Positions 27,880 to 37,020 of a stretch of DNA of 64,000 nt are shown here, one piece after another. The notes beneath the pieces are model-generated. The model did no database searches. It worked only from the letters and a program-made list of their open reading frames with translations, and had not been told where the DNA came from. This stretch comes from Symbiodinium natans (Eukaryota > Sar > Dinophyceae > Suessiales > Symbiodiniaceae). Position numbers and translations under genes: made by a program. The stretch lies in contig CAJNDS010000678.1 of NCBI GenBank assembly GCA_905221605.1, positions 26,001 through 90,000 on the forward strand, read 5' to 3'. The stretch's first letter is position 1. Every line of letters starts with the position of its first letter.

Positions 27880-27962
27880 AGGGAATATAAGGGCCACATT
27901 AGGAGTATACTAAGAGAGCCTCTTAGGGGTACCCCTTTAGGGTCCGAGTATGACTCCCTTAA
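27880..27962 (-). mobile_element. F9 element (inverted copy)
   Basis: Reverse complement of GGGAGTCATACTCGGACCC..GGCCCTTATATTCCCTTAG. Confidence 0.7.
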
Positions 27963-28037
27963 CACCCTAAACCCTAAACCCTAAACCCTAAACCCTAAAC
28001 CCTAAACCCTAAACCCTAAACCCTAAACCCTAAGCAG

Positions 28038-28108
28038 GGCGTTCCTTCGAGAACCTGGGGCCCTGGCAACTTGTGCGGTGACCTGTGCAGCATAACGAGG
28101 CAACGGAC
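28038..28108 (-). CDS. Exon VRCLVMLHRSPHKLPGPQVL
   Basis: TATATAG|G acceptor; continues EGTPCL into a CCCTAAA array. Confidence 0.55.
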
Positions 28109-28304
28109 CTATATAAGGAGCCCACATTTCTCTTGTGGGGGTTTAGGGTTTAGGGTTTAGGGTTTAGGGTTTATTGAAATTATTCAGGGTTCAGGTCCGG
28201 GGAAAGTTTCGAGGAGTTTCGAGGACTTCGCTCTTTGACTTTTGAATGAATTTAAGTTACAGGGGTCTGAGGGTTTGGGGTTTAGGGTAGGGTTTGGAAG
28301 GCTG

Positions 28305-28393
28305 AAGGGCGTCTCTATGCTTCTGAAGGCCAGCTTTCGAGGCGTCGAAACAGCTTTAGGCCCGTGCGCCCCTCTCCCCGACGCAAGACATCT
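28305..28393 (-). CDS. Exon VLRRGEGRTGLKLFRRLESW
   Basis: Open for about 25 codons to a TAG; basic. Confidence 0.55.
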
Positions 28394-28634
28394 GGTTTAG
28401 GGTGAAGGGTTTAGGGTTTAGGGTTTAGGGTTTGGGGTAGTTACGCGTCCAGGGTGGCCCTTAGGCGCCCCGGAGAGCAACAGAACACTCCGTCGTTCCG
28501 GGGTTTAGGGTTGAGGGGTTTAGGGTTTAGGGTTTAGGGTTTAGGGTTTACATGTTTCAACTGAAAGACGGAGTCTGCGCTAGTTCCTTTACACCCCAAA
28601 GCCTGAACCTTCAGCCCTCAAACCCCGAACTCGA

Positions 28635-28682
28635 CTCTGAGAAGCTACGATCGGAAGCGACCGACTGGAAATGTCAAGGCGC
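28635..28682 (-). CDS. Exon ALTFPVGRFRS
   Basis: TTAAAAG|G acceptor. A neighbouring island at 28565-28600 reads VKELAQTPSF on the same strand. Confidence 0.45.
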
Positions 28683-28799
28683 CTTTTAATGGGGTTTAGG
28701 GTTTAGGGTTTAGGGTGTAGGGTTTAGGGGAAGGTTTAGGGTTCAGGGTTCGGTGCCTAAACCCCAAACCCCAAACCCTAAACCTAACCCTAGTTCAGC

Positions 28800-28870
28800 A
28801 CTAGACCAGATGTATGGAAGCACAACAAACTGGTTCGTAGTCGGTTTCGGGAGGATGTGCTTGTGTGTCA
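28800..28870 (-). CDS. Exon HILPKPTTNQFVVLPYIWSS
   Basis: No stop across 26 codons; the plus frame is also open, so strand rests on the neighbours. Confidence 0.45.
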
Positions 28871-29119
28871 CCCCAGGGTTTAGGGTTTACGGTTTTAGGG
28901 TTTTAGGGTTCTAGGGGTTTTAGGGTTCTAGGGTGTTAGGGTTCTAGGGTGTTAGGGTTTTAGGGTATTAGGGTTTTAGGCTTCAGGCTTTGGAGTTGAG
29001 GGTTTAGGCTTCAAAGTTTGCGGTCTAGGGAGCTTGGGCATCTGGGTGCTCGCAGTTTCTGCTGGGTTGCCCAGCCCCCCACCCAAAAGAAGCAACAAGG
29101 GCATTTCCGGGCATCCTAA

Positions 29120-29345
29120 AGCTCAAACCCTAAGCCCCAAAAGCCCTAAGCCCCAAAAGCCCTAAGCCCTAAGCCCTAAGCCCTAAGCCCTAAGCCCTAA
29201 GCCCTAAGCCCTAAGCCCTAAGCCCTAAGCCCTAAGCCCTAAGCCCTAAGCCCTAAGCCCTAAGCCCTAAGCCCTAAGCCCTAAGCCCTAAGCCCTAAGC
29301 CCTAAGCCCTAAGCCCTAAGCCCTAAGCCCTAAGCCCTAAGCCCT
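29120..29345 (+). repeat. Homogeneous CCCTAAG array
   Basis: About 28 consecutive CCCTAAG units with almost no CCCTAAA. Confidence 0.95.
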
Positions 29346-29429
29346 ACCCTGAACCCTAAACCCAAAACCTTAAACCCTAAGCCCTTAACCCTAAACCCGC
29401 CCTAAACCCTAAACCCGAAGCCCTGAGTT

Positions 29430-29500
29430 TCCCATTGCCTGCGCCTCCAACTGCCGCGCTTGCCCGCGGAGAGCCCTGGCGTCGATTGTTTCACGATGTT
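29430..29500 (-). CDS. Exon ETIDARALRGQARQLEAQAM
   Basis: Strong coiled-coil composition. Follows exon 29611-29662 across an intron that is nearly all TTTAGGG. Confidence 0.6.
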
Positions 29501-29509
29501 TTGGGGGGT

Positions 29510-29612
29510 AGGGTTTAGGGTTTAAGGTTTAAGGTTTAGGGTTTAGGGTTTAGGGTTTAGGGTTTAGGGTTTAGGGTTTAGGGTTTAGGGTTTAGGGTTT
29601 AGGGTTTAGGGT
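29510..29612 (+). repeat. TTTAGGG array
   Basis: Fourteen units filling the gap between two exons. Confidence 0.95.
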
Positions 29613-29662
29613 TCAGCAGCTCCGGGTCGAGCAATCTCCAGTAGAGCCGCTGTTTGGGCTCT
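29611..29662 (-). CDS. Exon RAQTAALLEIARPGAAEP
   Basis: Ala-rich helix; downstream edge in the repeat array. Confidence 0.5.
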
Positions 29663-29902
29663 CGAAAAAAACCCACCCACCCAGAGAATCCCAAAACATT
29701 AAGAAATACAAAGTTTAGGTTTTTCATCAGCAAGCCCTGTCCTCCAACCTCACTCTGTCATGGACCATCCTACCCACGAACCATTTCATCGGCCCGCAGA
29801 GGGGCCGCCAGAAGAAGAGCCAGGGCAGGGGGAGGAGGGAAGGGGGTGGGGAGGGGGGAGCAGGGGGGGGGAGGGGGTGGGGGCAGGGGGCCATTAGCCC
29901 AC

Positions 29903-30336
29903 GAAGGCGAAGAAATGACCCTTAGCCACGAAGAAATGACCCTTAGCCACGAAGAAATGACCCTTAGCCACGAAGAAATGACCCTTAGCCACGAAGAAAT
30001 GACCCTTAGCCACGAAGAAATGGCCCTTAGCCACGAAGAAATGACCCTTAGCCACGAAGAAATGACCCTTGGCCACGAAGAAATGACCCTGAGCCACGAA
30101 GAAATGACCCTTAGCCACGAAGGAAATGACCCTTAGCCACGAAGAAATGACCCTTAGCCACGAAGAAATGGCCCTTAGCACCCAGGAAATGGCCCTTAGC
30201 GACCAAGAAATGGCCCTTAGCGACGAAGAAATGGCCCTTAGCGAAGAAATTGCCCTTAGCCACGAAGAAATGACCCTTAGCCACGAAGAAATGACCCTTA
30301 GCCACGAAGAAATGACCCTTAGCCACGAAGGACTAT
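29903..30336 (+). repeat. 21-bp minisatellite (MTLSHEE heptad if translated)
   Basis: About 20 units of ATGACCCTTAGCCACGAAGA(A). On the plus strand it reads HEEMTLS repeats, on the minus strand GHFFVAK repeats. A one-base insertion near 30121 and an 18-nt unit near 30240 shift the plus frame. Confidence 0.9.
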
Positions 30337-30362
30337 AGGGTTTAAATATATATGTGATAGAG

Positions 30363-30440
30363 AGGTTTAGGGTTTAGGGTTTAGGGTTTAGGGTTTAGGG
30401 TTTAGGGTTTAGGGTTAGGGTTTGGGGTTTAGGGTGTAGG
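30363..30440 (+). repeat. TTTAGGG array
   Basis: Nine or ten units. Confidence 0.95.
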
Positions 30441-30506
30441 GCTTTGCCACCCTGTCACACCCCGAAAAGGCCCGAACAAAAGGCCTCGGGCTTCGGGCAA
30501 ATCCCT

Positions 30507-30620
30507 TGGCTGCACTTATGAGGGTAGCTAAAAAATCAAATTTGTAGCTGCCTTTATTAAGAAACCCAATAAACCCAAAAAGGCTAAGGATCTAAAGTCA
30601 CAGTAAAGCACCACAAAGAT
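30507..30620 (+). mobile_element. F5 element
   Basis: CTTGGCTGCACTTATGAGGG to AGCACCACAAAG; flanked by GGAT-like tetranucleotides in transcript sense. Confidence 0.8.
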
Positions 30621-30654
30621 CCTCAACCCTAAACCCCACAAGGCCCTTACAAAG

Positions 30655-30707
30655 GAGCCCGGACTTGGGGATGAAGCTCTGTCAAGGAGACCTCCCTCCG
30701 ATTGTAA
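30655..30707 (-). CDS. Exon VYNRREVSLTELHPQVRAP
   Basis: TTCAGG.. upstream; open for 19 codons, protein-like composition. Confidence 0.55.
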
Positions 30708-30831
30708 ACCCTGAACTTTACAGAGCCCTAAACCCTAAACCGTGAAACCCTAGTGTTTAGGGTTTAGGGTTTAGGGCCCCTAAACCCTGACACCCGAACC
30801 CGAATCCCTGAGCCCTAAACCGATCGATGCA

Positions 30832-30925
30832 GAACTTGTCGGGGGGCGCTGGCTTCCGCGCCCTCCAAGGCTTCGAGCTTGCTGATGCAACGTCATTGTG
30901 TGCGTTGAGTGTGCTGAGGCAGCAG
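30832..30925 (-). CDS. Exon(s) KLEALEGAEASAPRQVLHR
   Basis: CAGCAAG|C acceptor for the lower part. An upper part at about 30885-30925 (DAEKLLPQHTQRTQ after GTCGTAG|G) is in another frame and may be a separate exon. Confidence 0.5.
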
Positions 30926-31053
30926 CTTCTCTGCGTCCTACGACCCTAAACCCTAAATCGTAAACCCTGAAGCTATAAACCCTAAACCCTAAACCCTAAA
31001 CCCTGAGTCATGACATCCAAGGCATCATGACAGGGTCGAGAAGTCTGGGATGT

Positions 31054-31175
31054 TCAAGACGTCGAGGCGATCTTGCCCTGAATGATGTGACGTCGCTCCA
31101 TGGGAACCTGCTTGGGAGCCACTCTTGAAGTTCCTTTCTCCAAAGGGAACCACTGATCTTGCCGAAGTCGGAAGG
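31054..31175 (-). CDS. Exon with stop, PLEKGTSRVAPKQVPMERRH
   Basis: Strong acceptor TTTTTTCAG|CC, then 39 codons (FRLRQDQWF.. to ..IIQGKIASTS) and TGA. Either a terminal exon or spliced before the stop. The overlapping 65-residue frame on this strand is less likely. Confidence 0.6.
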
Positions 31176-31271
31176 CTGAAAAAATGTCTCGCTTAGCGAG
31201 CACAATCCGGTGTGAACAGAGTCTCTAAACCCTAAACCCTAAACCCAAAACCCTAAACCCTAAACCCTAAT

Positions 31272-31372
31272 GCCGTGGAAACAGTGCGGCCGTGCGGGAA
31301 CTCTGTCCTGCGCCCAGCACCAGATCGAACGGGGCTCTTTGTCCGGCGCCACTCGGGGCCACCCAGCTTGTA
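31272..31372 (-). CDS. Exon GQRAPFDLVLGAGQSSRTAA
   Basis: Open for over 30 codons with high GC3; no family recognised. Confidence 0.55.
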
Positions 31373-31639
31373 CCCTAAACCCTAAAGCCTAAACCCTAGA
31401 ACTCCTAAACCCTAACCCTAATCCCTAAACCACAAACCCCCGAAACCCCAAACCCTAAACGCTGGGGGAGCCTTAAGAAGTTCGAGCGGAAGGCCTAAGG
31501 AAACCCTAAACCCGAAACCCATGAAAAGTCCACCATCAAACCTCAACCCAACCTCCCCCCCCCCCCCCCCCCCCAAAAAAAAAAACACCAAAAAAAGCAT
31601 GAAGTTTAAATACCCCCCCAAAAACATCCCCAAACCTAC

Positions 31640-31702
31640 AAAGAAGTCCTTGCTGACTTCTCCAGCTTCTCGGCGTCCGCCGTGTCCTCCATGATCCGGA
31701 TT
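31640..31702 (-). CDS. Exon RIMEDTADAEKLEKSART
   Basis: Charged helix ending SL and TAG; ATG within could be a start. Confidence 0.55.
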
Positions 31703-31829
31703 TAGGGTTTAGGGTTTAGGGTTCAGGCTTTAGGCTTTAGGGTTAAGGTTTAGGGGTTCGGTTTTTGGGGGGCTCGGGTGTAAGGTCTTGCGGTTCACCT
31801 TCAATTTGGGGGTCCGAACCCAATACTCG

Positions 31830-31983
31830 GTAGCCCAGCAACCATTGGATGCTCCCCTTATACTAACAGTCCTTAAAAAGCATTTTCATAGGGGGTACGA
31901 TAATCCTCATTAAGGACTGTTAGTATAGAGGGAACATCCCAGAGCCCTTTTTCGGTTGGTTTCCTTGCCATTGGGCTACCAAG
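31830..31983 (+). mobile_element. F2 element with nested F3 element
   Basis: Outer ends CGGTAGCCCAGCAACCAT and GGGCTACCAAG belong to F2. The inside, from TGGATGCTCCCCTTATACTAAC to AGAGGGAACATCCCA, is a complete F3. Confidence 0.85.
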
Positions 31984-32039
31984 ACCCTAAACCCTAAACA
32001 CTAAACCCTAAACCCTAAACCCTAAACCCTAAACCCTAC

Positions 32040-32140
32040 AGAATACAGGATTTGTTCCCGGAGCTGCAGGCGGAGTAGGTCAGGCTTCGATTGGTTCGCA
32101 GCCGCCTTGCTGGCGCGTAGCTGGATCAGCAAAGACAAGG
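32040..32140 (-). CDS. Exon LLIQLRASKAAANQSKPDLL
   Basis: One open frame, helical, ending LQLREQILYS at TATTCT|GTAGGG, where the donor GT is the edge of a repeat tract. Confidence 0.7.
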
Positions 32141-32332
32141 GCTTAGGGCTTGGAAGAGTTTTTGGTTTAGGGTTTAGGGTAAAACGCCCCGGTACTTCAG
32201 GGCTGATAGGGTCACGCAGGGGCGTTCTGTCCCCCCAAAACCATGCACATAAACCCCCATTACGTACCTTATATAGTCCCTATGTACCTAAATGACTCCT
32301 AAATAACCCCTTAGGTCCCTTATAAGGGTCCC

Positions 32333-32385
32333 TCCTGGCGTCCCTTGATGTTAGGAGGTTGCACCTCGTGCTGTAAAAACAGCGC
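32333..32385 (-). CDS. Exon ALFLQHEVQPPNIKGRQEG
   Basis: Strong acceptor CTTTTTGCAG|G. Confidence 0.6.
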
Positions 32386-32404
32386 CTGCAAAAAGACAGC
32401 GGTT

Positions 32405-32530
32405 CCAAACCCTAAACCCTAAACCCTAAACCCTAACCCCTAAACCCTAAACCCTAAACCCTAAACCCTAAACCCTAAACCCTAACCCCTAACCCCTAAC
32501 CCCTAACCCCTAAACCCTAAACCCTAAGCC
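32405..32530 (+). repeat. CCCTAAA array with a CCCCTAA block
   Basis: Five consecutive CCCCTAA units near 32482-32515. Confidence 0.95.
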
Positions 32531-32686
32531 CTTCATTCACCTATCCTACACCCCCTGTGACACTTCGCATGCTCCCAAAACCCTGAAAGCTATTTCCCCT
32601 CCACCCTCCACAGGTCAAGCCCTAGCCTATAAAGCCATCCCAGCTCCCCGGGGTGTAGGGTTTAGGCTTTAGGTTTCAAAGAAGGT

Positions 32687-32775
32687 GGTGGTCAACTGTT
32701 CGAGCCTTGTGCATCGCGGCCAGGGCTTCGGCTGCCTTCTTCTCAAAGAGCTCCGCCACAACCTCATCCGGGGTT
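32687..32775 (-). CDS. Exon DEVVAELFEKKAAEALAAMH
   Basis: Long charged helix, then KARTVDHHLL and TGA, or a GC donor after CACAAG. Very coding-like codon use. Confidence 0.7.
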
Positions 32776-32819
32776 TCGGGTTTAGGGTTTAGGGTTTACG
32801 GTTTAGGGTTTCGGGTTGA

Positions 32820-32875
32820 AGGCACCTTATAAACAGGACCCACCAAACTAACTTAGAGAACTGCCCGTAGAGGGT
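32820..32875 (+). mobile_element. F11 element
   Basis: GGCACCTTATAAACAGGACC..ACTTAGAGAACTGCCCGTAG. Confidence 0.6.
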
Positions 32876-32905
32876 TCAGGGTTCAGTTTCGGCAATCAAG
32901 ACGTC

Positions 32906-33030
32906 TGGGTCGCCCAGCAACCATTTCATGATAAGGGCACCCATTTTTGGGTTGGAAACTTTGTAAGGGAACCCATAACACCCAAAAAAAAAAAGGTCAA
33001 GGGTACCACTGGGCTGCTTAGTAAGTAGGG
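32906..33030 (+). mobile_element. F2 element
   Basis: GTCGCCCAGCAACCATTTC..GGTTGGAAACTTTGTAAGGG..GGGTACCACTGGGCTGC. Confidence 0.75.
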
Positions 33031-33212
33031 TCCCTTTTTGGCGTGTCCTTTTCATAAGGTGCAGTACTATGGGGGGGGGGACCCAAACAGGGACCCTATA
33101 GCCCCAAACCCTAAACCCAAAACCCAAAACCCTAGGGGCACGGCGGCACCTTAGGGTTTCGGGTTTAGGGTATAGGGTTTAGGGTATAGGGTTTAGGGTT
33201 TAGGGGTATGGG

Positions 33213-33287
33213 GCTTGGCATGTCGTCACAAGAGAGCTGAAGCCGGTCTGAGGCCTTCTTCGGCCAGACATGCAGCGAATTGAAGTT
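33213..33287 (-). CDS. Exon FNSLHVWPKKASDRLQLSCD
   Basis: Open for 25 codons adjoining a TTTAGGG array; product unknown. Confidence 0.6.
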
Positions 33288-33370
33288 TAGGGTTTAGGGT
33301 TTAGGGTTTAGGGTTTAGGGTTTAGGGTTTAGGGTTTAGGGTTTAGGGTTCAGGGTTTAGGGTTTAGGGA
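33285..33370 (+). repeat. TTTAGGG array
   Basis: Twelve units. Confidence 0.95.
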
Positions 33371-33473
33371 GCCTCCAGGGATTGGTGTTTTAAGGGTTTA
33401 AGGTTGATTCGTTGATGGTTCAGGAGTAATTCGCCTCGGCTGCCTTCCGAGAAGCGTTTGGAACATCACTTAC

Positions 33474-33501
33474 ATCCTCATGGTTGCACGGCCATGCCCC
33501 G
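33474..33501 (-). CDS. Micro-exon GAWPCNHED
   Basis: 28 nt between CCAAGTAG|C, the end of an F1 copy, and GAGGAT|GTAAGT, a canonical donor. Confidence 0.5.
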
Positions 33502-33502
33502 C

Positions 33503-33609
33503 TACTTGGACGTTCATGGTACTTACTAACCAATTATAACTGTACTTGTAACCCTACTTTTAATACCCCTAAAGGGCCTTATGCTAGTAAGTACCATGAA
33601 CCTTCAAGT
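33503..33609 (+). mobile_element. F1 element filling an intron
   Basis: TACTTGGACGTTCATGGTAC..AAGTACCATGAACCTTCAAGTA (the two ends), about 107 bp, lying directly between two coding islands. Confidence 0.75.
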
Positions 33610-33657
33610 AGGGCCAGCGAGCCACTGAGGTGCTTTCTCCACCGACGATGGAGTTTG
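33610..33657 (-). CDS. Exon MVKLHRRWRKHLSGSLA
   Basis: Basic open frame bracketed by an F5 copy upstream and an F1 copy downstream. Confidence 0.55.
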
Positions 33658-33661
33658 ACCA

Positions 33662-33780
33662 TCTCTTGGCTGCACTTAAGAGGGTAGCTAAAAATTAATT
33701 TTTTAGCTGCCTTTATTAAGAAACCCAATAAACCCAAAAAGGCTAAGGATCTAAAGTTACAGTAAAGCACCACAAAGATA
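33662..33780 (+). mobile_element. F5 element filling an intron
   Basis: Reference F5 copy, about 118 bp, with internal hairpin GGTAGCTAAAAA/TTTTTTAGCTGCC. Minus-sense ends give CTTT|GTGGTG and CCAAGAG|A as possible splice sites. Confidence 0.75.
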
Positions 33781-33906
33781 TCTGCTACCCATAGACTGAG
33801 CACTCTCGACGACAACGCAGACACAGGTGCACAAGCGGCAGGGCGCCACTGCATGTCAGAACCGTCGCCTTTCTTTCTTCCTTCTTGCAAAGACCACCGC
33901 CACACT
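33781..33906 (-). CDS. Exon SDMQWRPAACAPVSALSSRV
   Basis: Frame open for over 40 codons (VWRWSLQEGRKKGDG.. to LSLWVADI) and up to the F5 copy. Confidence 0.6.
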
Positions 33907-33957
33907 CCGGGTACCTAAACCCTAAACCCTAAGCCCTAAACCCTAAACCCTAAACAA

Positions 33958-34062
33958 GAAAACTCTGGCGGGCTCCGGCTGTGCCATGACATCTGCACAC
34001 TGCTCCAGCAGGCCGAAACCAGGCATTCAGGATCCCGAGAATCCAGTGCGCGTCTTGCCCCA
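33958..34062 (-). CDS. Exon ARRALDSRDPECLVSACWSS
   Basis: Continues VQMSWHSRSPPEFS; other islands at 34080-34115 (LQQRRRAAMAAIE) and about 34210-34240 (MQVSLGT|GTGAGG) lie upstream on the same strand. Confidence 0.55.
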
Positions 34063-34331
34063 TCTTTACTCAATGGCAGCCATGGCTGCACGCCTTCTCT
34101 GCTGCAATCTTGCACCTCACTACGCCTGCGTCTGCATGGGTTTAGGTGCGGGCCTACGGCTGTGTGTCAAGTGTTTCAACTTCAACGTTCTAGGGTTCAG
34201 GGTTGCAGGCCCCATGCCTCACCGTCCCCAGCGATACCTGCATCCCTGGACTCCTGGCGTCTCCCTGGCGTCCCGGGCCCTGTCAGAACATATAATCAAA
34301 CTCTAAACCCTTAAACCCAAACCCTAGACCC

Positions 34332-34384
34332 CCTGGGCGCCAGTCCCGTTCCGCCCCGCGGCCAGCGCGAACGTCCAGGTCCTC
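34332..34384 (-). CDS. Exon EDLDVRAGRGAERDWRP
   Basis: GAATCGCAG|G acceptor. Confidence 0.6.
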
Positions 34385-34496
34385 CTGCGATTCACAGGGC
34401 TCAGGCTTCTAGAACGATACTTAAGGTTTCGGGTTTAGGGTTTAGGGTTTAGGGCTTAGGGTTTAGGGCTTAGGGTTGCATGTATAAACCCTACTA

Positions 34497-34630
34497 GGGC
34501 TTGGGGCTTCTGTGTTCGGGCTCAGAGATATACGAGTGGTAGATATAAGAGTGGTAGCAGGTGCGTAGGGGGCTAGGGTGGTTGTCCAGGATGGCATAGA
34601 AACGTGCGGGTTCCCAAAAGGGCAGGGCTC
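34497..34630 (-). CDS. Exon with double stop, ARFYAILDNHPSPLRTCYHS
   Basis: About 42 open codons, an internal 15-nt duplication (YHSYI/YHSYI), then TAG TAG. Possible gene end. Confidence 0.55.
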
Positions 34631-34704
34631 TTACCCTAAGGGTGCATGGACCTATATGGTATGTACTTGGGCCCTAGTTACTTTACAGGGGCCCCCTTCA
34701 GGCC

Positions 34705-34755
34705 CAGGCATATATATATATATATGTATGTATATATATATATATGTATATACAT
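34705..34755 (+). repeat. TA/TATG microsatellite
   Basis: TATATATATATATGTATGTA repeated. Confidence 0.9.
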
Positions 34756-34969
34756 AGGCACTTTGACCCTTTGGGTTATTCACCCAAAGCGGACGCTTAA
34801 ATGGGTTTGGGGGTTATGATAGTATATTCCCATCTAGGGACCTAAGGGACCATTCTTAGTCATGATTCCGACCCCTATAATGATTATACACCTAGCAATA
34901 TTCAGAAGCAACCCTAGACACACTCGGCACCCGCCGGTAACAGAAACCCTACCTCCTAGAATATAGTGT

Positions 34970-35071
34970 TCAAGAGATCTGGGGGTTAGGGATGTGTTTA
35001 GGGTTTTCCAGGTTCTTCAGGTAGGGTTTACAGCGGATTCGGGTCATAGGTACGAATGAAGCGCCCTCAAC
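34970..35071 (-). CDS. Exon with stop, VEGASFVPMTRIRCKPYLK
   Basis: CGCAAG|G acceptor; 33 codons ending NPKHIPNPQIS then TGA. Confidence 0.55.
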   Translation of the reverse strand, partial: VEGASFVPMTRIRCKPYLKNLENPKHIPNPQIS

Positions 35072-35185
35072 CTTGCGCCCGAAATCACAGATTTATAGGG
35101 GTTCGAGTTTCGGGAACCACCAGGTGTCTGCCTGAGGGGACAAAGTTTGATTCTAGCAACCCTCAAAATGAGTAAAGGCTTACTC

Positions 35186-35286
35186 AGCAAAGTAAACCAC
35201 GCAAAAAAGCACTCGGGCCCCCCGGAGTGCCCAGCCCCAGAGTGTCCCTGCCGGACCCCAGAGTATCTCTACCAAGAGAGGGTGGG
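35186..35286 (-). CDS. Probable membrane exon GARVLFCVVYFAE
   Basis: Frame EILWGPAGTLWGWALRGA.. holds a small internal repeat (LWGPAGT/LWGWALR) and ends in TAA. Confidence 0.45.
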
Positions 35287-35477
35287 GATGTTCGAAGGAA
35301 AATAACTTTTTTGGAAGGGGGGGGTTCTCAAGCAGCTACGAGCAAATAACCGATAAACCCTAAACACCGCACAACCCTACAAACCCCAAAAACCCTGTTA
35401 TATACCCTCAACCAAAAACCCTAAACCCTAAACCTCAAGCCCTTAAGGCTCTTAAAGCCCTTAAAGCCCTCAGGCCC

Positions 35478-35546
35478 TGGGAGCACGATAGTCCCAAACC
35501 CGAGTGGTGCCTCAGTGACGGCGGTGCGCGACTCCGCCGGCACCTC
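35478..35546 (-). CDS. Exon VPAESRTAVTEAPLGFGTIV
   Basis: CGGGAG|G acceptor after a CCCTAAA tract in transcript sense. Confidence 0.6.
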
Positions 35547-35789
35547 CCGGGTTTAGGGTTTAGGGTTTAGGGTTTAGGGTTGTTTCATGAGCCCTGAACC
35601 TTACCTAATTTAAACCCTAAAACCTAAACCCCAACATCCCTAAACCCTAAGTGGCCCTAAGCACAAAACCCTTTCCCTAAACCCGAAGCCCCTGGTTGAT
35701 AGGCTTCAGGGCTTGTAATCTAGGCCCCCAAGCCTCAAACCCTGAGCCCGGCCGAAGGCTTTCGGGGTTGGGGGTGCTAAGTCCTGCCT

Positions 35790-35858
35790 AAACCCGGGAA
35801 TCCCTGAAGACAGAGCCCAAAACCCAATGGCCTTCTTCGCAATCCTAAACCCTAAACC
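35790..35858 (-). CDS. Exon AKKAIGFWALSSGIPGFRQ
   Basis: Open for 23 codons; product unknown. Confidence 0.5.
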
Positions 35859-35954
35859 CTAAACCGCAAACCCTGAACCCCTAAACCCTAAACCCCTAAA
35901 CCCCTGAAACCCTAAACCCTAAACCCCAAATCCTAAACCCTAAGCCCTGAACTC

Positions 35955-36040
35955 TGGCCTTCTGAATGTGAGGAGCGACGTCTTGCGAGATGGCGAGAGC
36001 GCTTGGCGCCTTGTCAAGGCCGGCAAAGCCAATTTTGTGG
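35955..36040 (-). CDS. Exon HKIGFAGLDKAPSALAISQD
   Basis: Ends VAPHIQKARV; high GC3, no stop over 29 codons. Confidence 0.6.
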
Positions 36041-36139
36041 GGCTTAGGGTTTCGGGCTCGGGGTTTAGGGGTTAGGGGCTTAGGGTCTACAAGGTTTAGG
36101 GTCGAGGGTTTCGGGTTTCGGGGAAGATTCTGGAAACGT

Positions 36140-36235
36140 GCCCCGTGTCAAGGTACCGTCGGGTGAAGGTTATGTCTTGTTCGGTCCCTACCGCATCTCT
36201 TGTCGCTTTGGAGCGAGTGCTTCAGGACGGCCTAA
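36140..36235. other. Coding-like island, strand uncertain
   Basis: Plus frame VKVPSGEGYVLFGPYRISC and minus RPEALAPKRQEMR|GTAGGG are both plausible. Confidence 0.4.
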
Positions 36236-36499
36236 ACCCTAAACCCCAAACCCCAAACCCCAAACCCTTGAAACCCCAAACCCCTGAAACCCCGCAACCC
36301 CGAAGTCCTACACGACCTGTTCAGAAACTCCAGCCACACACGCACCCGAAAGTAAATGTTGGTATACCAAAAACCATGCCCCTGGAGCAGCCCTTGTAGG
36401 GTTCTTAGCCCTAAACCCTAAACCCTAAACCCGAAACCCTAAACCCTAAACCCTAAACCCTGAACCCTAAACCCTAAACCCTGAACCCTGAACCCTGAA

Positions 36500-36705
36500 A
36501 ACCCTAAACCCCTTAAGGGACGGGGGGGGGGTGGTGTCAAAGGGAGGTATGCAACCCAAGGCTCCCTAATAATCATACTCCCTACTGCTCCCTAAGGCTC
36601 CCCTAAACCCTAAAACCCTAAACCCCAAACCCTAAGCTTCCCTAAGCTTCCCTAAGGTTCCGAACCCCCCTCCCTTAAGAACTCCCTTAAGAACCCTATA
36701 AAACC
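36500..36705 (+). mobile_element. F7 element interrupted by CCCTAAA units
   Basis: Aligns with the inverted 9246 copy. About 30 bp of CCCTAAA-type units are inserted between GCTCCCC and AAGCTTCCC. Confidence 0.8.
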
Positions 36706-36899
36706 CCCAGGGTATAGGGGTTCGGGTTTAGGGGTTAGGATTTATTAGGGTTTAGGGCGCACATACCCTCTCCCCCAAAAAAATCAATAATAATGATCAT
36801 AATAATCAAAAAAATGTACATAAAACCCTCAACCTTCTGACCTAAACCTTTCAAACCCCACAACGACCTTCCCAGAAACTCCAGCCACACACGCTCCAC

Positions 36900-37020
36900 C
36901 CTGAACCCTGAACCCTGAACCCTGAACTCTGAACCCTAAACCCTAAACCCTAAACCCTAAACCCTACACCCTACACCCTAAACCCTAAACCCTAAACCCT
37001 AAACCCTAAACCCTAAACCC
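36900..37020 (+). repeat. CCCTGAA block then CCCTAAA array
   Basis: Four CCCTGAA units followed by about thirteen CCCTAAA/CCCTACA. Confidence 0.95.

Noticed and set aside
29654-30136. 160-codon plus ORF across the 21-bp minisatellite
   Set aside because: The non-repeat part is low-complexity Gly/Arg and the repeat frame is broken by indels.
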